Source: CAYUQT01 sp964446835 (GTDB lineage: Bacteria > Planctomycetota > Phycisphaerae > UBA1845 > JAFGLZ01). Taken from it: 64,000 bases of DNA. Positions 8,605 to 17,219 of this stretch are shown one piece after another. Numbering within the stretch: position 1 is the first letter of the stretch; the number at the start of each line of letters is the position of its first letter. The stretch is taken from contig CAYUQT010000029.1 of the NCBI GenBank assembly GCA_964446835.1, positions 1 through 64,000 of the forward strand. Direction: 5' to 3'. The notes below the pieces were generated by a model, which made no database searches, had not been told where the DNA came from, and saw only the letters and a list, made by a program, of their open reading frames with translations. The position numbers and the translations under genes were made by a program.

Positions 8605-9522
8605 TCACGCATTGACCACGATATCCACCACCGCCGCGATACCCAGCCCCACGCTGACGATTCCATTGACGGTGAAGAATGCCACGTTGATACGAGAGAG
8701 ATCATCCTTTCGCACCATTATGTTTTCGATCAGAAGCAGAACAGCGACGCACGCCACACCCGACACGTAGATCACACCCATCGGGGCCAGCCACGCCAGC
8801 ACACCCAACAGGAGAATCGTCATCGCATGGCAGCTCCGGGCCATCCACAAGGCCGGCCCCACCCCCATCTTCGCCGGCAACGAATACAACCCATCGCGCC
8901 GATCCGATTCGATGTCCTGGCAGGCATAGATGATGTCGAACCCCGCCACCCATAGTGTCACTGCGCCCACCAGGACCATCGCCGTAACGCCCACCGAGGC
9001 CGGGTGGATCGCCATCCATGCCGCCACGGGCGACAGAGCCAAGGCGCTGCCCAACCAGAAGTGCGACCACTTCGTGAACCGCTTGGCATATGAATAGCCG
9101 CACAACCATACCAGCACCGGGACACCGCCGATGCCCGGCCAGGGGTTGCCGTAGAAGCAGTAGAACCCCGTGCAACAGGCGAAGAATCCTCCGATGCACA
9201 CGCCGCAGAAGAAGAGTGCCGCCCTCAGGCTCAGCCGTCCCGTTTGCAGGGGACGGCGCCACGTCCGCGGATTCCTGGCATCGATCTCGACATCGACAAT
9301 GCGGTTGAAGGTCATCGCCACGCTCCGGGCGAAGACCATGCACCCCACGATCAGCGCGAACTGCCCGGGATACGGGAGCGACCTGCCGGGAAGGTGTCTG
9401 CCAGCCAGGAATGTCCCGATCATGGCGAAGGGCAGTGCAAACACCGAGTGCGAGAACTTGATCATCTCGCCCCAGGTTCGGATGGTCACGATCGCCGACC
9501 GCATTGCCAATGAGCTATCCAC
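8605..9522 (-). CDS. ubiA: UbiA-family polyprenyltransferase for quinone synthesis (UbiA/MqnP-like)
   Basis: A 305-residue membrane enzyme that attaches a polyprenyl chain to an aromatic quinone precursor. Both aspartate-rich motifs are present: NRIVDVEIDARNPRTWRRPL near residue 70 and DIIYACQDIESDRRDGLYSLP near residue 190. There are about eight membrane segments, the usual count. The start overlaps the ubiX end by eight bases. The first motif reads NPRT as in prenyltransferases of the futalosine route to menaquinone (MqnP); with UbiE and UbiX next to it, late menaquinone synthesis is likely, but the sequence alone does not separate MqnP from UbiA. Confidence 0.9.
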   Translation of the reverse strand: MDSSLAMRSAIVTIRTWGEMIKFSHSVFALPFAMIGTFLAGRHLPGRSLPYPGQFALIVGCMVFARSVAMTFNRIVDVEIDARNPRTWRRPLQTGRLSLRAALFFCGVCIGGFFACCTGFYCFYGNPWPGIGGVPVLVWLCGYSYAKRFTKWSHFWLGSALALSPVAAWMAIHPASVGVTAMVLVGAVTLWVAGFDIIYACQDIESDRRDGLYSLPAKMGVGPALWMARSCHAMTILLLGVLAWLAPMGVIYVSGVACVAVLLLIENIMVRKDDLSRINVAFFTVNGIVSVGLGIAAVVDIVVNA

Positions 9523-10147
9523 AGAAATCTGAGGTGGGCATGGTCTGATCCTGCCGGCCGGCCCAGCGAACCGGCAGATCGCTGGCCACCCCGAGCAGAT
9601 CCATCAGCTTGACCACCACGGTATTCACCAGGTCATCAATCCCCTTGGGTTGGGCGTAAAACGCAGGGCTGGCAGGACACACCACGCCGCCGGCCTGACC
9701 GACGCGAAGCATGTTCTCCAGATCAATCTGCGTCAACGGCATCTCCCGGACACACAGGATCAGCCGCCGGCGTTCCTTCAGATGAACCTGGGCGGCCCTT
9801 GTGATCAGACTGTCACTTCGTCCCGAAGCGATCGCACCCAGGGTATTGCTGCTGCAAGGACATATGGCCATGCCGTCGGTCTGAAAGCTGCCGCTGGCCA
9901 GACGGCTGAAGAGATCGTCGTGACGATGCGTGGTCAGGCGGTCGAGGCCGGTGCTGACCAGACTGGCTAGATCGCCGCTGCCCAGTTCCGTCGCGATGAG
10001 GGCCTGTGCGTGGGCGCTAACGATGAGATGAATCTCCTCCCCGGATCTCAATAGCCCGTCAAGAAGCTTCACGGCATAGACCGCCCCGCTGGCCCCCGTC
10101 ACGCCCACAACGATTCTTCGTGACATTGCGGTCGGCTCCTGTGTCAT
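9515..10147 (-). CDS. ubiX: Flavin prenyltransferase UbiX
   Basis: A 210-residue flavoprotein that makes prenylated FMN, the cofactor of UbiD-type decarboxylases. Diagnostic stretches are VVGVTGASGAVYAVKLL at the N-terminus, CPCSSNTLGAIASGRSDSL, and the ERRRLILCVREMPLTQI block. An in-frame ATG eight codons in (MSRRIVVGVTG) is an equally good start. It overlaps the upstream membrane/TPR gene by four bases and the prenyltransferase gene by eight, so the operon is translationally coupled. No ubiD-like partner is in the window. Confidence 0.93.
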   Translation of the reverse strand: MTQEPTAMSRRIVVGVTGASGAVYAVKLLDGLLRSGEEIHLIVSAHAQALIATELGSGDLASLVSTGLDRLTTHRHDDLFSRLASGSFQTDGMAICPCSSNTLGAIASGRSDSLITRAAQVHLKERRRLILCVREMPLTQIDLENMLRVGQAGGVVCPASPAFYAQPKGIDDLVNTVVVKLMDLLGVASDLPVRWAGRQDQTMPTSDFCG

Positions 10148-12102
10148 CGAACCTTACGAGTGATCTCGATCGCGATGAGCTTGCGCTGGGCCGAGCCCGC
10201 CCAGGGCGAGTTGGGATACTGCTTCAGGAGCGACTCAAAGACTTCCCGGCCTTCTGCACGACGGTTCTGATCCAACTCGAGCAACCCTAAAGCATACATT
10301 GCCCGCGGGGCCGCATCGCCGTTCTTATGCCGCGAGGCCACTTCCCGCAGCTTGGCCCGCCGGACGTTGACGTCCCGCTCAGTAAGGGCCCGTTCGAGTA
10401 TCAGGTTGTCGCTGAGCTGGCAACCGGGAAACCGCCTCTCGATCTCGAGCAGGTTTTCCGCATAGTCGCGTCCTTTCGGGTCGCAACGCAACATCAGGCT
10501 GACGGGATTGTTGTCGGGATAGACGAGGTCCTCATACCGCCCCTCTTTGTTCTCTCGAATCAGTGAGAGCAACTGCGCGGCCTCGTCCGCCACCGCCAAC
10601 GGGTCCATGAGCAGCCGGCTTCCGGCGGGTTTTCGTTCGAGCAACTGTCGCAACCCCGAATGTGCCGGAGCACTCGTCATGGTCGTGCTGAACTTGCGGA
10701 ATCGTTCGACAACCCTTTGCAGCAGGTCCTGAGCGTTGCGAAGGTTCCCCTCTCGAGCTTCGAGCAGTGCCAGATGCATGCCGGCGACACCGGCAAACGG
10801 CGAATCCGAGTCTGAGCGGAGCAGCTCTTTCCATGTCTCGCGTGAGGCCTCCGAAGGGAAGTCGGAGTAGAACTGCAACATGGCATCGTACCGAAGCTGT
10901 TCCATGTCGATCCGCATGTCCAGCGCCCGGCCACGGAGATAGAGGCAGTTGGGCACATAGCGGCTCGACGGATGCCTTCGGATGAAGCTGTCGCAGCGTT
11001 GGACCACTTCTTCCTGCTGGCGTGCCAGTTCGGTCGGCAGCAGAAGCTTGAGCTGCACGAGCTTGTTCTGAATGATCGCCTTGATCTGTTTCTCGTCCTT
11101 CTGTTCGCGTGTGATCCACTCGCGTTCCGCCGCACTCTCAACAAGCCCTCGCGTGTCCAGGTCCATAAACACACGGCTGCCCCCGGGGCCGTAGTCATAC
11201 TCCAGGAGCCGATATTCCATCTCGTCGGCGCCGACCTCGGTCATGAACAGAACCACCGGCACGACAAACAGAACCGCCAACAGGGGAGCGATTCCGCCCG
11301 GACGGTAGTTGATCAGATGCGCCACCGTCAGGACGACCCCCGCCCCCAGACAGGTAGCCAGCATCGCCAGCATCCAGGGGAAGTAGAGTTTCATCCGCTC
11401 GACGGGGGCCAGCAGCGCCACCGCGCTGGACAACGTCGCTTGCGTCGACGCAAAGAAGTAGACCACTACCGGCGACAGCGACAGGAGAAACGTCGCGTAG
11501 CGGAATGAAAAGCGGAATGGGCGGATCGTGGCGATGATGCAGCTCAACAACAGGGTCAGCGCCAGCCAGGGCAGCACGGCCACAAAGCCCACGATCAGCA
11601 GGAAGCCTATCGCCGTCGGCAGCCGATAGAGCATCGCCACCAGAATGGGGATGGTCACGAGCGAGGCGATCAGCAGACCCACGATGATCATGTGCGCGGG
11701 GACGTTCTCGACGCTGATCGGAAAGACCATGATGTCCGAAAGGGTGGACTGTTTGGGCCCCGTCAGCCGGAGGCTGTTTCGCATGAGCGCTCCGTAGGGG
11801 TAGCGAGAGGGGTCCGGCGGGTCGGCGAACAATCCGATCAGCGGCCGCAAGACCGGGAACGGATCTCCCGTCCGCAACCAGTAGGTGAAGCAGCCCAGCG
11901 CGCCAAAGAGAACGGCGTTGACGGTCAACAGAAGGATGGCCCGTCGTCGGTACTTGGGCTCCGTCCGCGACCAGACGTCGATCATCGGAGGTTCACCACC
12001 TGCGGAATCCTTGGACCCCTCGGGCGATGCCGGTGCCGGCGTCAGACCCTCGACGGTCGGGGCGGCGGATACCACACCGCTGTGATGTTGCTCGCTAGCC
12101 AT
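10144..12102 (-). CDS. Membrane protein with C-terminal TPR-like repeats, in the quinone operon
   Basis: A 652-residue protein I do not recognise as a named family. The N-terminal 45 residues are Pro/Ala-rich and probably cytoplasmic. About seven hydrophobic segments follow between residues 55 and 285, and the C-terminal half is soluble and helical with YbgF-like tetratricopeptide units such as RPEGREVFESLLKQYPNSPWAGSAQRK-type repeats (read here as EVFESLLKQYPNSPWAGSA). It begins four bases after the ubiE stop and overlaps ubiX by ATGA, so it is firmly inside this operon. A scaffold or envelope-sensing role is possible but unproven. Confidence 0.8.
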   Translation of the reverse strand: MASEQHHSGVVSAAPTVEGLTPAPASPEGSKDSAGGEPPMIDVWSRTEPKYRRRAILLLTVNAVLFGALGCFTYWLRTGDPFPVLRPLIGLFADPPDPSRYPYGALMRNSLRLTGPKQSTLSDIMVFPISVENVPAHMIIVGLLIASLVTIPILVAMLYRLPTAIGFLLIVGFVAVLPWLALTLLLSCIIATIRPFRFSFRYATFLLSLSPVVVYFFASTQATLSSAVALLAPVERMKLYFPWMLAMLATCLGAGVVLTVAHLINYRPGGIAPLLAVLFVVPVVLFMTEVGADEMEYRLLEYDYGPGGSRVFMDLDTRGLVESAAEREWITREQKDEKQIKAIIQNKLVQLKLLLPTELARQQEEVVQRCDSFIRRHPSSRYVPNCLYLRGRALDMRIDMEQLRYDAMLQFYSDFPSEASRETWKELLRSDSDSPFAGVAGMHLALLEAREGNLRNAQDLLQRVVERFRKFSTTMTSAPAHSGLRQLLERKPAGSRLLMDPLAVADEAAQLLSLIRENKEGRYEDLVYPDNNPVSLMLRCDPKGRDYAENLLEIERRFPGCQLSDNLILERALTERDVNVRRAKLREVASRHKNGDAAPRAMYALGLLELDQNRRAEGREVFESLLKQYPNSPWAGSAQRKLIAIEITRKVR

Positions 12103-12106
12103 CCTC

Positions 12107-12886
12107 TTACAGCCCTTTCACCGCCACATACGCCGATACGATCCCGAAGGTGAACGGAAAGACCTGCACCGTCTCAAAACCTGCGAGCCGCAGACATCGG
12201 ACCATCTCGTCGCGGCCGACGAACGCCGTGACACTCCGCGCCAGATAGCGGTAGGCGTTCGTGCGATCCCGACTGATGAGGGTGGCCAGAAAGGGCATGA
12301 CCCTCTGAAAGTACACACGATACAACGACCGAAACACGCGGCGGGTGGGCATCCCGAACTCCAGGATCACCGCCCGGCCGCCCGGCCGCAGTGTCCGAAA
12401 CATCTCCCTCAGTCCCGTTCCGAGGTCCTGAAAGTTGCGCACTCCGAACGCGCATAGTGCCATGTTGAACGTTCGATCGGCAAAAGGCAAGCATAATGCG
12501 TCTGCGCGACACCAGGCGATGCGATCGTGCGGGCGATTCGCCGCCAGAGCCAGCATCTTCTCCGAGAAGTCCACGCCGACGACCGCCTCCGCACGCTGAG
12601 CGATCGCCCGCGCCAGGTCGCCGGTACCACAGGCGACATCCAGAACCCGATCGCCGCTCGACGCCCCCGACAGCCTCACCGCTCGCCGTCGCCACGACGC
12701 GTCCCGCCCCAGACTCGCCAGCCGGTTGACCCATTCGTAGGTCCCCGCAATCTGATCGAACATTCGTCGAACCCGCTCGGCCTTGTCCGCCTGTCCGTGC
12801 GGATCCGCCAGCCGGGCGGCGTCCCAGACCGTACTGTCCGAGCGAGCCTCTTCCTGTCTCTGATTGGACCGGTGCGGCTGATTCAT
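12107..12886 (-). CDS. ubiE: Demethylmenaquinone/2-polyprenyl-benzoquinol methyltransferase UbiE/MenG
   Basis: A 259-residue SAM-dependent methyltransferase that performs the C-methylation of demethylmenaquinone or its ubiquinone counterpart. The SAM site is RVLDVACGTGDLARAIA, followed by VVGVDFSEKMLALA; the family signatures FNMALCAFGVRNFQDLGTGLREMFRTLRPGG-type block (seen as CAFGVRNFQD and LRPGGRAVILEFGMP) are intact. Family length is about 230-260. The first 40 residues are charged and unconserved-looking, so translation could begin later. It is the first gene of the tight operon running down to the glycosyltransferase at 6755. Confidence 0.93.
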   Translation of the reverse strand: MNQPHRSNQRQEEARSDSTVWDAARLADPHGQADKAERVRRMFDQIAGTYEWVNRLASLGRDASWRRRAVRLSGASSGDRVLDVACGTGDLARAIAQRAEAVVGVDFSEKMLALAANRPHDRIAWCRADALCLPFADRTFNMALCAFGVRNFQDLGTGLREMFRTLRPGGRAVILEFGMPTRRVFRSLYRVYFQRVMPFLATLISRDRTNAYRYLARSVTAFVGRDEMVRCLRLAGFETVQVFPFTFGIVSAYVAVKGL

Positions 12887-13033
12887 GAAAGAGACAGGCG
12901 GCTGTCACACCTCACGGAACCCCACAGACACGTCGGACACGCGAGCCCGAACCGATTTGAAGCTTACTATCGCCGCGATGATCGTTCAATGTCGGACCGA
13001 AGTCCGCTCTGCCCTCCGCCGCCCGACAAAGCT

Positions 13034-14149
13034 TCATCGTCGTCGTCGCAGCGTGACCCACCCGAGCAGGCCCATGGCCATCGCCGGAAACATAGGGTCC
13101 GTGTTGCTGCCGCACTTGAAGGCCGCTTCGACCTGTCTGTCGGTGTCCATGACGACTGAGGTCGAGAGGTTCGCGTCGATCGCGGCGTGGTTGGCGTCGC
13201 CGGGGTGGTTCGGGTCGTAGATCGTCCAGCGGTTGAAGGTCTTGCCCTCGATGGGCGCAGCGGTCAGCAGAACCTCGCTGCCTTCGGCGTGCGTCGGGTA
13301 GTTTGGCTCGACCTGCACCGTGCCCCAGGTCCCGTTGATCACATCCAGCGTCAGGGTTCGTTCGGCCGTGTAGATGCGGACGTAGTCGACATCGATGAAC
13401 TGCTGAATCGCCGGGACCGGAAGGTAGCCGATCTGCAGGTTGGGGAACCCTCCGGTGATCACGTAGTTGTCGATCCATACCGTGAAGTTCAACCCGATGT
13501 TGGGGATCTGAGCGGAATCGGTGGTCTGCCAGATGGGATTGGCCATGTCATCGATATAGGCGGCCAGCAGGTTCGCCCGCCACTTGATGCGATAGGTGTG
13601 CCACTGGGTCAGATCGATGTTCAGGTCCTGGAAGGCCATCGGCACATTCTGCCGAATCACCCACAGCCGCGTACCCTGAAGCGAATCCACCGACTGCGGC
13701 GAAAGGCTGGTGAACCACACGGTGTTCATGGGCTTGTTGAGGGGGTCCATCGATGAGTTCCAGAACCCCCAGCCTCGTGAGCCAATGCCGCAGTTGGGGT
13801 CGGGGTTGTTGGGTCCTCCTGGGGAATCATAGCCGTTGTTGTTGCTGTTCCGCAGACGAATCTCCATGTCACAGTAGGGCGGCGTCCGATAGGTCATGTC
13901 GAAGTTGATCAGCTCGGCGTTGTGATAGGTGCCCCCCACGCCGGGGCCGTTGAGGTTCAGATGGGCCAGGCCGCCTGAACCGGCGTTGAACGTGACGCTT
14001 CCGACGCCGCGAATCCACGAGTAGTCCCAGTGCGTCTCCTGGGCATAGCCCGGGAAGTGGTCGGCCACCAATACGACAGCCATCGCGACATCGGCAGACA
14101 ACATGACAGCGACACACGCGGCACAGCACGCGGAGAATCGACTGACCAT
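13034..14149 (-). CDS. Secreted concanavalin-fold-like protein with InlB-type repeat and a C-terminal sorting-like tail
   Basis: A 371-residue protein with a signal peptide (SACCAACVAVMLSADVAMA) and GGAGGA six bases before the ATG, read on the minus strand as GGAGGACATATC. Residues 30-250 resemble glycoside-hydrolase-16/laminin-G-like beta sandwiches (WHTYRIKWRANLLAAYID, then FIDVDYVRIYTAE). Residues 255-345 resemble a bacterial InlB-type beta repeat (GTWGTVQVEPNYPTHAEGSEVLL, given here in two parts: GTWGTVQVEPNY and EGSEVLLTAAP; then FNRWTI and VEAAFKCGSN). The last 21 residues are a cysteine, a short hydrophobic run (FPAMAMGLLGWVTL) and RRRR, like CTERM sorting tags. Substrate unknown; no catalytic Glu pair of GH16 was identified. 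Confidence 0.75.
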   Translation of the reverse strand: MVSRFSACCAACVAVMLSADVAMAVVLVADHFPGYAQETHWDYSWIRGVGSVTFNAGSGGLAHLNLNGPGVGGTYHNAELINFDMTYRTPPYCDMEIRLRNSNNNGYDSPGGPNNPDPNCGIGSRGWGFWNSSMDPLNKPMNTVWFTSLSPQSVDSLQGTRLWVIRQNVPMAFQDLNIDLTQWHTYRIKWRANLLAAYIDDMANPIWQTTDSAQIPNIGLNFTVWIDNYVITGGFPNLQIGYLPVPAIQQFIDVDYVRIYTAERTLTLDVINGTWGTVQVEPNYPTHAEGSEVLLTAAPIEGKTFNRWTIYDPNHPGDANHAAIDANLSTSVVMDTDRQVEAAFKCGSNTDPMFPAMAMGLLGWVTLRRRR

Positions 14150-14220
14150 GATATGTCCTCCGAAAGACGTGTCCTCCAGTCTAACCTGGAGACACGAGCC
14201 CCGCCAAGCGGATACGCAAC

Positions 14221-16314
14221 TCAGCGAACGACCGGGGCCGTCCCTGTTGAGGGTGGCTCTGCGATCGGGGCGAATCGGGTCGGGCGGCCTTGCCGATATT
14301 GGTCCAACCGCTTGTTCAGAAGGGCCGCCAGGGCGGTTTGCCCTCTTGCCTGAGCGATCTGCCGGGCTTGCTCGACCGTCTCAACGGCCTGATCGAATCG
14401 GCCGACCTCGGCATAGGCGGCGGCCAGGGCGTCCAACGCCATCGCGTCTCGACGCTGTGTCCGCTGGCATGCCTGCTCGGCCCAACGAACCGCCTCGGGG
14501 CCGTTTCGCACCGAATCGATCGGGCTGGTCGCCAGGACCCACGCCAACCGATGCATCGATTGCACGTCGTCGGGGGCAATCTGCAACGCCCTTCGGAAGC
14601 TCTGAGCGGCCTCCCAGCCGCGTCCTGAAAGCATCAGTGCGACCGCCAGGTCACGATGCGCCGAGGCCTGATCGGGCTGAAGCTCCGCCACCTTCTCAAG
14701 GTGTCTGACGGCCTCGGCCGGCCGGTTGAGCTTGAGCAGCGCAGCGCCCAGCTTGCTGAGGGCCCCTACGCCGCGAGGGTCGATCTCAAGCGATGTGCGG
14801 TAGTGCGCCATCGCCTCATCCACCTGTCCCCGCCGAAACAGCATCGCCCCCAGATTTCCGTGGGCATCCTCGTCGTCGGGTCTGATCGCCAGGGCCTGGC
14901 GGAAGTGATCCTCCGCCTCGGCAAACAAAGGCTGCATCGTGGCCGGAGGCTGGTAACCCTTCTCGCGGGCCTCCTGTTCAAGGGCCAGGGCCCTGCCGGC
15001 CAGCAGCGAGCCCAGATTCACATGCGGCATGGCCGCGTTCGGATAGACCCGCAAGGTGTCGCGCCACACACGCTCGGCGTCGGTATAGGAACCGGCGTGG
15101 TGCGCGGTCATGGCTCCGAAGATCACCATCACCGGCACGAACGCCGCCGTGCCCACGTTCCCGCTCAGAATCCCCGACTGCCCCCATCGTTCGCCGAAGC
15201 TCCGGTCGACAACAAAGCCGATCCCGCCCACGGCCCAGGCGATCAGGGCCATGCTCGGCATGTAGTCCCAGTGGTCGGCGACCCACGCGTACTTCATGTA
15301 GAACATGTTGAAGAAGCCCAGCACCGGGAAGACCAGCACCAGATACGATCCCAATCCTGCAAACGACGCCCGCCCCCAGGTGTTCCATCGCCACAGGCAT
15401 ATCAGGGCGACGAGCACCACGCCCACCCACGGCAGATAGCTGATCGGCGACGACGCGTCGATCTGCCACTGTGGATAGACGAACGCCAGCCCGCAGGGCA
15501 CCAGGGTCTTGATGATATAGAACCAGACGATGTGGCCGGCCACGGCCAGCCGCTGCACGAACCCCGCCGACCAGTCCCTGCCCACTGCCGCGGCGCTGTA
15601 CTTCTGAAACCAGATCGTCACGAGACTGAGGGTGACGGCGATAACCATCAGCCCCGAAAGCTGCACGATATCTCGCCGGCGCCACGTCCGCCCCTTCCAG
15701 ACTCGGATCAGCACCCATACGACGGGCATGAGCGCCACGGAGGCCTTCGACAGCATCGCCAGCAGAAACAGTCCGAGCCCTGCCGCGTACCATTCCGACT
15801 GCCCCTCGTCATCGCCCCGCAGACAGCACAGCAGCGCCAGCAAGCAGAACGTCGCGCTGAACGGATTCACGAACTCGCTGATCCACGCCACGGAGTCGAC
15901 CTGGATCGGGTGCAGGGCGAAGACCATACCCACCGCCCAGGCCGCCGGGATCTTCAGACGCCTGGCGACCCGCCACAGGAGCACAGCCACCAGCCCATGA
16001 AAGGCGGTATTGACGATGTGATAGCCAGGTGTCCACTGCCCGAAGACATGCCATTGCACCCATACGGCAGTGTAGAACAGCGGCCAGTAGTCCTTGGGTT
16101 CGCGGCTGACCCAAATCTTCTTCAGGCCGGTAACGTCCTTCATCAGCGGGTTTCGGTGAACCCGTTCGTTGTCGCCCCAGATCCAACCGCCTCGCATGGC
16201 GGGCAGATAGACCGCGAACGTGGCGGTCAAAATGACCGCTGTGCCGAGCAGTCCCATTCGCCGGGACGCGGCCGACGGCTCCGGGCTGGATGGCTCTGTT
16301 GACGTCGCATGCAT
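14221..16314 (-). CDS. TMTC-like membrane O-glycosyltransferase with TPR repeats
   Basis: A 697-residue protein with about ten membrane segments (residues 22-425) and four to five TPRs (about 460-680). The first loop has the acidic pair WIWGDNERVHRNPLM; HPIQVDSVAWISEFVNPFSA is the hallmark of TMTC/PMT-type proteins in bacteria. TPR units such as AHYRTSLEIDPRGVGALSKLG and SFRRALQIAPDDVQSMHRLA are clear. Such proteins are thought to transfer a sugar from a polyprenyl carrier to exported proteins, with TPRs binding the acceptor. It is the third member of a run of membrane glycosyltransferase-like genes in this window. Donor sugar unknown. Confidence 0.82.
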   Translation of the reverse strand: MHATSTEPSSPEPSAASRRMGLLGTAVILTATFAVYLPAMRGGWIWGDNERVHRNPLMKDVTGLKKIWVSREPKDYWPLFYTAVWVQWHVFGQWTPGYHIVNTAFHGLVAVLLWRVARRLKIPAAWAVGMVFALHPIQVDSVAWISEFVNPFSATFCLLALLCCLRGDDEGQSEWYAAGLGLFLLAMLSKASVALMPVVWVLIRVWKGRTWRRRDIVQLSGLMVIAVTLSLVTIWFQKYSAAAVGRDWSAGFVQRLAVAGHIVWFYIIKTLVPCGLAFVYPQWQIDASSPISYLPWVGVVLVALICLWRWNTWGRASFAGLGSYLVLVFPVLGFFNMFYMKYAWVADHWDYMPSMALIAWAVGGIGFVVDRSFGERWGQSGILSGNVGTAAFVPVMVIFGAMTAHHAGSYTDAERVWRDTLRVYPNAAMPHVNLGSLLAGRALALEQEAREKGYQPPATMQPLFAEAEDHFRQALAIRPDDEDAHGNLGAMLFRRGQVDEAMAHYRTSLEIDPRGVGALSKLGAALLKLNRPAEAVRHLEKVAELQPDQASAHRDLAVALMLSGRGWEAAQSFRRALQIAPDDVQSMHRLAWVLATSPIDSVRNGPEAVRWAEQACQRTQRRDAMALDALAAAYAEVGRFDQAVETVEQARQIAQARGQTALAALLNKRLDQYRQGRPTRFAPIAEPPSTGTAPVVR

Positions 16315-16402
16315 ACGCGAATCTTAGACGATGGGAGGATGCACGCCTAGCCGCCCCCCGCCGGTCCCTTCCACTCCCGCTTCCCCTCGCCTTCTGCGAT
16401 TC

Positions 16403-17158
16403 CTATTCCAGGTTGAACGCCACCAGGTGCCCCTTCAGCCCGTCGAACTGAAACTTGATTGTGCCGGTGGACTTCTGCTTCTCCGATTCGACCGTGTACA
16501 CCACCTTCAGCGCAGGGGTGTCGCCGGATATCAGGGTCTCCGACTTATACGCGATCGACTTCAGCTTCCCCGCCTTCCCCGCGAAGTCGGCCATCATGAC
16601 CTTGAGCTTGTCCGGAGGCACCTTCGCCTGAAGGTTCTTGTGCATCATCTTGAAGGCCTCGTCCGGCTTGTCGGTCAGGAAGTACGTGAAGAAGTCCTTT
16701 CCCCGCTGGCCGTACAGTTGGGTGCCGGCCGGTCCCGTGAACCAGTTCTCGGGCATCTTGTCCGACTTCACGTGGAACCGGACGATCTTGTCGTTTCGCG
16801 TCTTCAGCTCGGACGTCGCCTGTCCCTTCTCGAACTTGACGGTTCCCTTGCTCTCGGTGACCGTCGCACCGTTCTCGATCTTGCTGGTTGTCTCGAAATC
16901 CGTCTTGCTCAGACCCTTGAGCGCCCCCAGGTTTCTCTTGAAGGCCACCATCCAGGCGGCCAGAATGGGCTCGTCCACCTCCTCGCACAGAGCCGGATCA
17001 AACAGGACGACGACCCGCTTGGGATCATCGGACAGAACCGCCTCGAAGAACTTCGCCTGGTGCGACGACCCGGACCTCTGGGCCCAGACCAACACACCGG
17101 AGCACACGATGATCAAGACCAGGAACACCCCTCCCAGAATCATCAGCATTTTCTTCAT
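16403..17158 (-). CDS. Membrane-anchored NTF2-like/DUF3887-type protein
   Basis: A 251-residue protein with one N-terminal membrane anchor (residues 4-27) and a soluble extracytoplasmic part. AGGAG lies seven bases before the ATG. Two related halves are visible: residues 33-125 (KFFEAVLSDDPKRVVVLFDP) and 140-251 (FFTYFLTDKPDEAFKMMHK), each with a helix-strand pattern like DUF3887/NTF2 folds. No catalytic residues are evident. It sits between the TMTC-like gene and the repeat-bearing HTH gene. I cannot assign a function. Confidence 0.75.
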   Translation of the reverse strand: MKKMLMILGGVFLVLIIVCSGVLVWAQRSGSSHQAKFFEAVLSDDPKRVVVLFDPALCEEVDEPILAAWMVAFKRNLGALKGLSKTDFETTSKIENGATVTESKGTVKFEKGQATSELKTRNDKIVRFHVKSDKMPENWFTGPAGTQLYGQRGKDFFTYFLTDKPDEAFKMMHKNLQAKVPPDKLKVMMADFAGKAGKLKSIAYKSETLISGDTPALKVVYTVESEKQKSTGTIKFQFDGLKGHLVAFNLE

Positions 17159-17219
17159 GGCGATCTCCTAGTGACTTGGCCGACGTTCAGAATCCGTTGC
17201 TCAGGGTGATGACACCCGC

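Noticed and set aside
14656..16302. 548-codon plus-strand frame opposite the TMTC-like gene
   Set aside because: Arg/His/Gln-rich composition with no motif; shadow of the minus-strand gene, which has clear TPR and membrane features.
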